From: an uncultured Bacilli bacterium
Lineage (GTDB): Bacteria > Bacillota_I > Bacilli_A > RF39 > UBA660
Assembly: GCA_934101115.1 (NCBI GenBank)
Contig: CAKOPW010000044.1
Location: forward strand, 1-5,763
DNA: 5,763 nucleotides
Reading direction: 5' to 3'
Below the pieces are notes generated by a model. The model worked only from the letters and a program-made list of their open reading frames with translations, was not told where the DNA came from and searched no databases. The translations under genes and the position numbers were made by a program. Shown in pieces: positions 5,568 through 5,763 of the stretch; positions within the stretch are counted from its first letter, which is position 1, and each line of letters opens with the position of its first letter.

Positions 5568-5572
5568 TTTTA
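5561..5572. repeat. 12-bp direct repeat, copy 2
   Basis: Second copy of ATTCTACTTTTA, 136 bp from the first at 5425-5436. It overlaps the right arm of the palindrome. Confidence 0.3.
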
Positions 5573-5641
5573 GTATGTGTAAACTTTTATTTTATATTAT
5601 CATTGTAATTTATTAAAAAAAATTTGAGTATAAAGAACAAG

Positions 5642-5663
5642 AAAAAAAGAGTTATTCACTCTT
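5642..5663 (-). terminator. intrinsic terminator of the right-edge gene
   Basis: A 6-bp stem (AAGAGT / ACTCTT, arms 5647-5652 and 5658-5663) with a 5-nt loop leads into a minus-strand T run (5642-5646, plus two Ts of the stem). It lies 34 nt past the TAG at 5698-5700. Its left arm and loop share the decamer GAGTGAATAA with the terminator at 2161-2178. Confidence 0.75.
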
Positions 5664-5697
5664 AATTAACGTTATTCTAAATTTATATTATTACAAT

Positions 5698-5763
5698 CTA
5701 CTTACCACTTTTTAAAACTTTCCTTATTGTTAAAAACTCCTCTGGATATTCCTCTAATCTACC
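5698..5763 (-). CDS. C-terminal 21 codons of an unidentified gene, partial
   Basis: A frame open from the right edge reads GRLEEYPEEFLTIRKVLKSG followed by K and a TAG stop at 5698-5700. The charged, helix-like tail with Y-P-E-E-F-L-T-I-R-K, and the terminator placed just after the stop, make it a credible gene end. The fragment is too short to name a family. The gene continues beyond the window and is separated from the surface protein by a terminator, so it belongs to another transcript. Confidence 0.55.
   Translation of the reverse strand, partial: GRLEEYPEEFLTIRKVLKSGK

Noticed and set aside
5575..5616. A 13-residue hydrophobic peptide frame on the plus strand
   Set aside because: It has no ribosome site or promoter, and such frames are expected by chance in AT-rich intergenic DNA.

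Overview
The window looks like chromosome from a strongly AT-rich, low-GC Gram-positive bacterium (Bacillota). An uncultured gut Bacilli or RF39/Erysipelotrichia-like lineage is my inference. The reasons are the Firmicutes-style GluRS and TrpRS sequences, good Shine-Dalgarno sites, U-tailed hairpin terminators, and a type of exported protein I associate with such genomes. Tryptophan is read from TGG in all the main genes, and the visible stops are TAA or TAG, never TGA, so standard code 11 fits and a Mycoplasma-type code is unlikely.

Every gene lies on the minus strand, so transcription runs from the right edge to the left. In that order: (1) the last 21 codons of an unidentified gene (5698-5763) and its terminator (5642-5663). 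(2) A roughly 290-bp intergenic region with a consensus promoter (5531-5559), a palindrome over its -35, and a probable leader holding an 8-G homopolymer inside an inverted repeat. (3) A 504-residue exported or surface protein (3896-5410) with an AT-stem terminator. (4) trpS (2697-3782) and an 11-nt-distant gene for a 165-residue membrane-anchored protein (2188-2685), ended by a hairpin terminator (2153-2178). (5) gltX (458-2101), with its promoter packed against that terminator, and a translationally coupled gene for a 122-residue membrane-anchored protein with chagasin/I42-like features (80-448). (6) At the left edge, a 16-codon open stretch resembling the start of a NUMOD4-type HNH endonuclease but lacking an ATG.

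The two synthetases charge tRNA-Trp and tRNA-Glu and are ordinary housekeeping genes. No T-box or long leader precedes either one. Each is followed directly by a small single-pass protein with an outward-facing domain.

The most interesting part is the control region of the surface protein. An 8-G run is conspicuous in DNA this AT-rich. It lies in the leader of the upstream promoter and also in the spacer of a possible second promoter, the arrangement expected for slipped-strand phase variation. I see no complete mobile element, CRISPR array, tRNA or rRNA.
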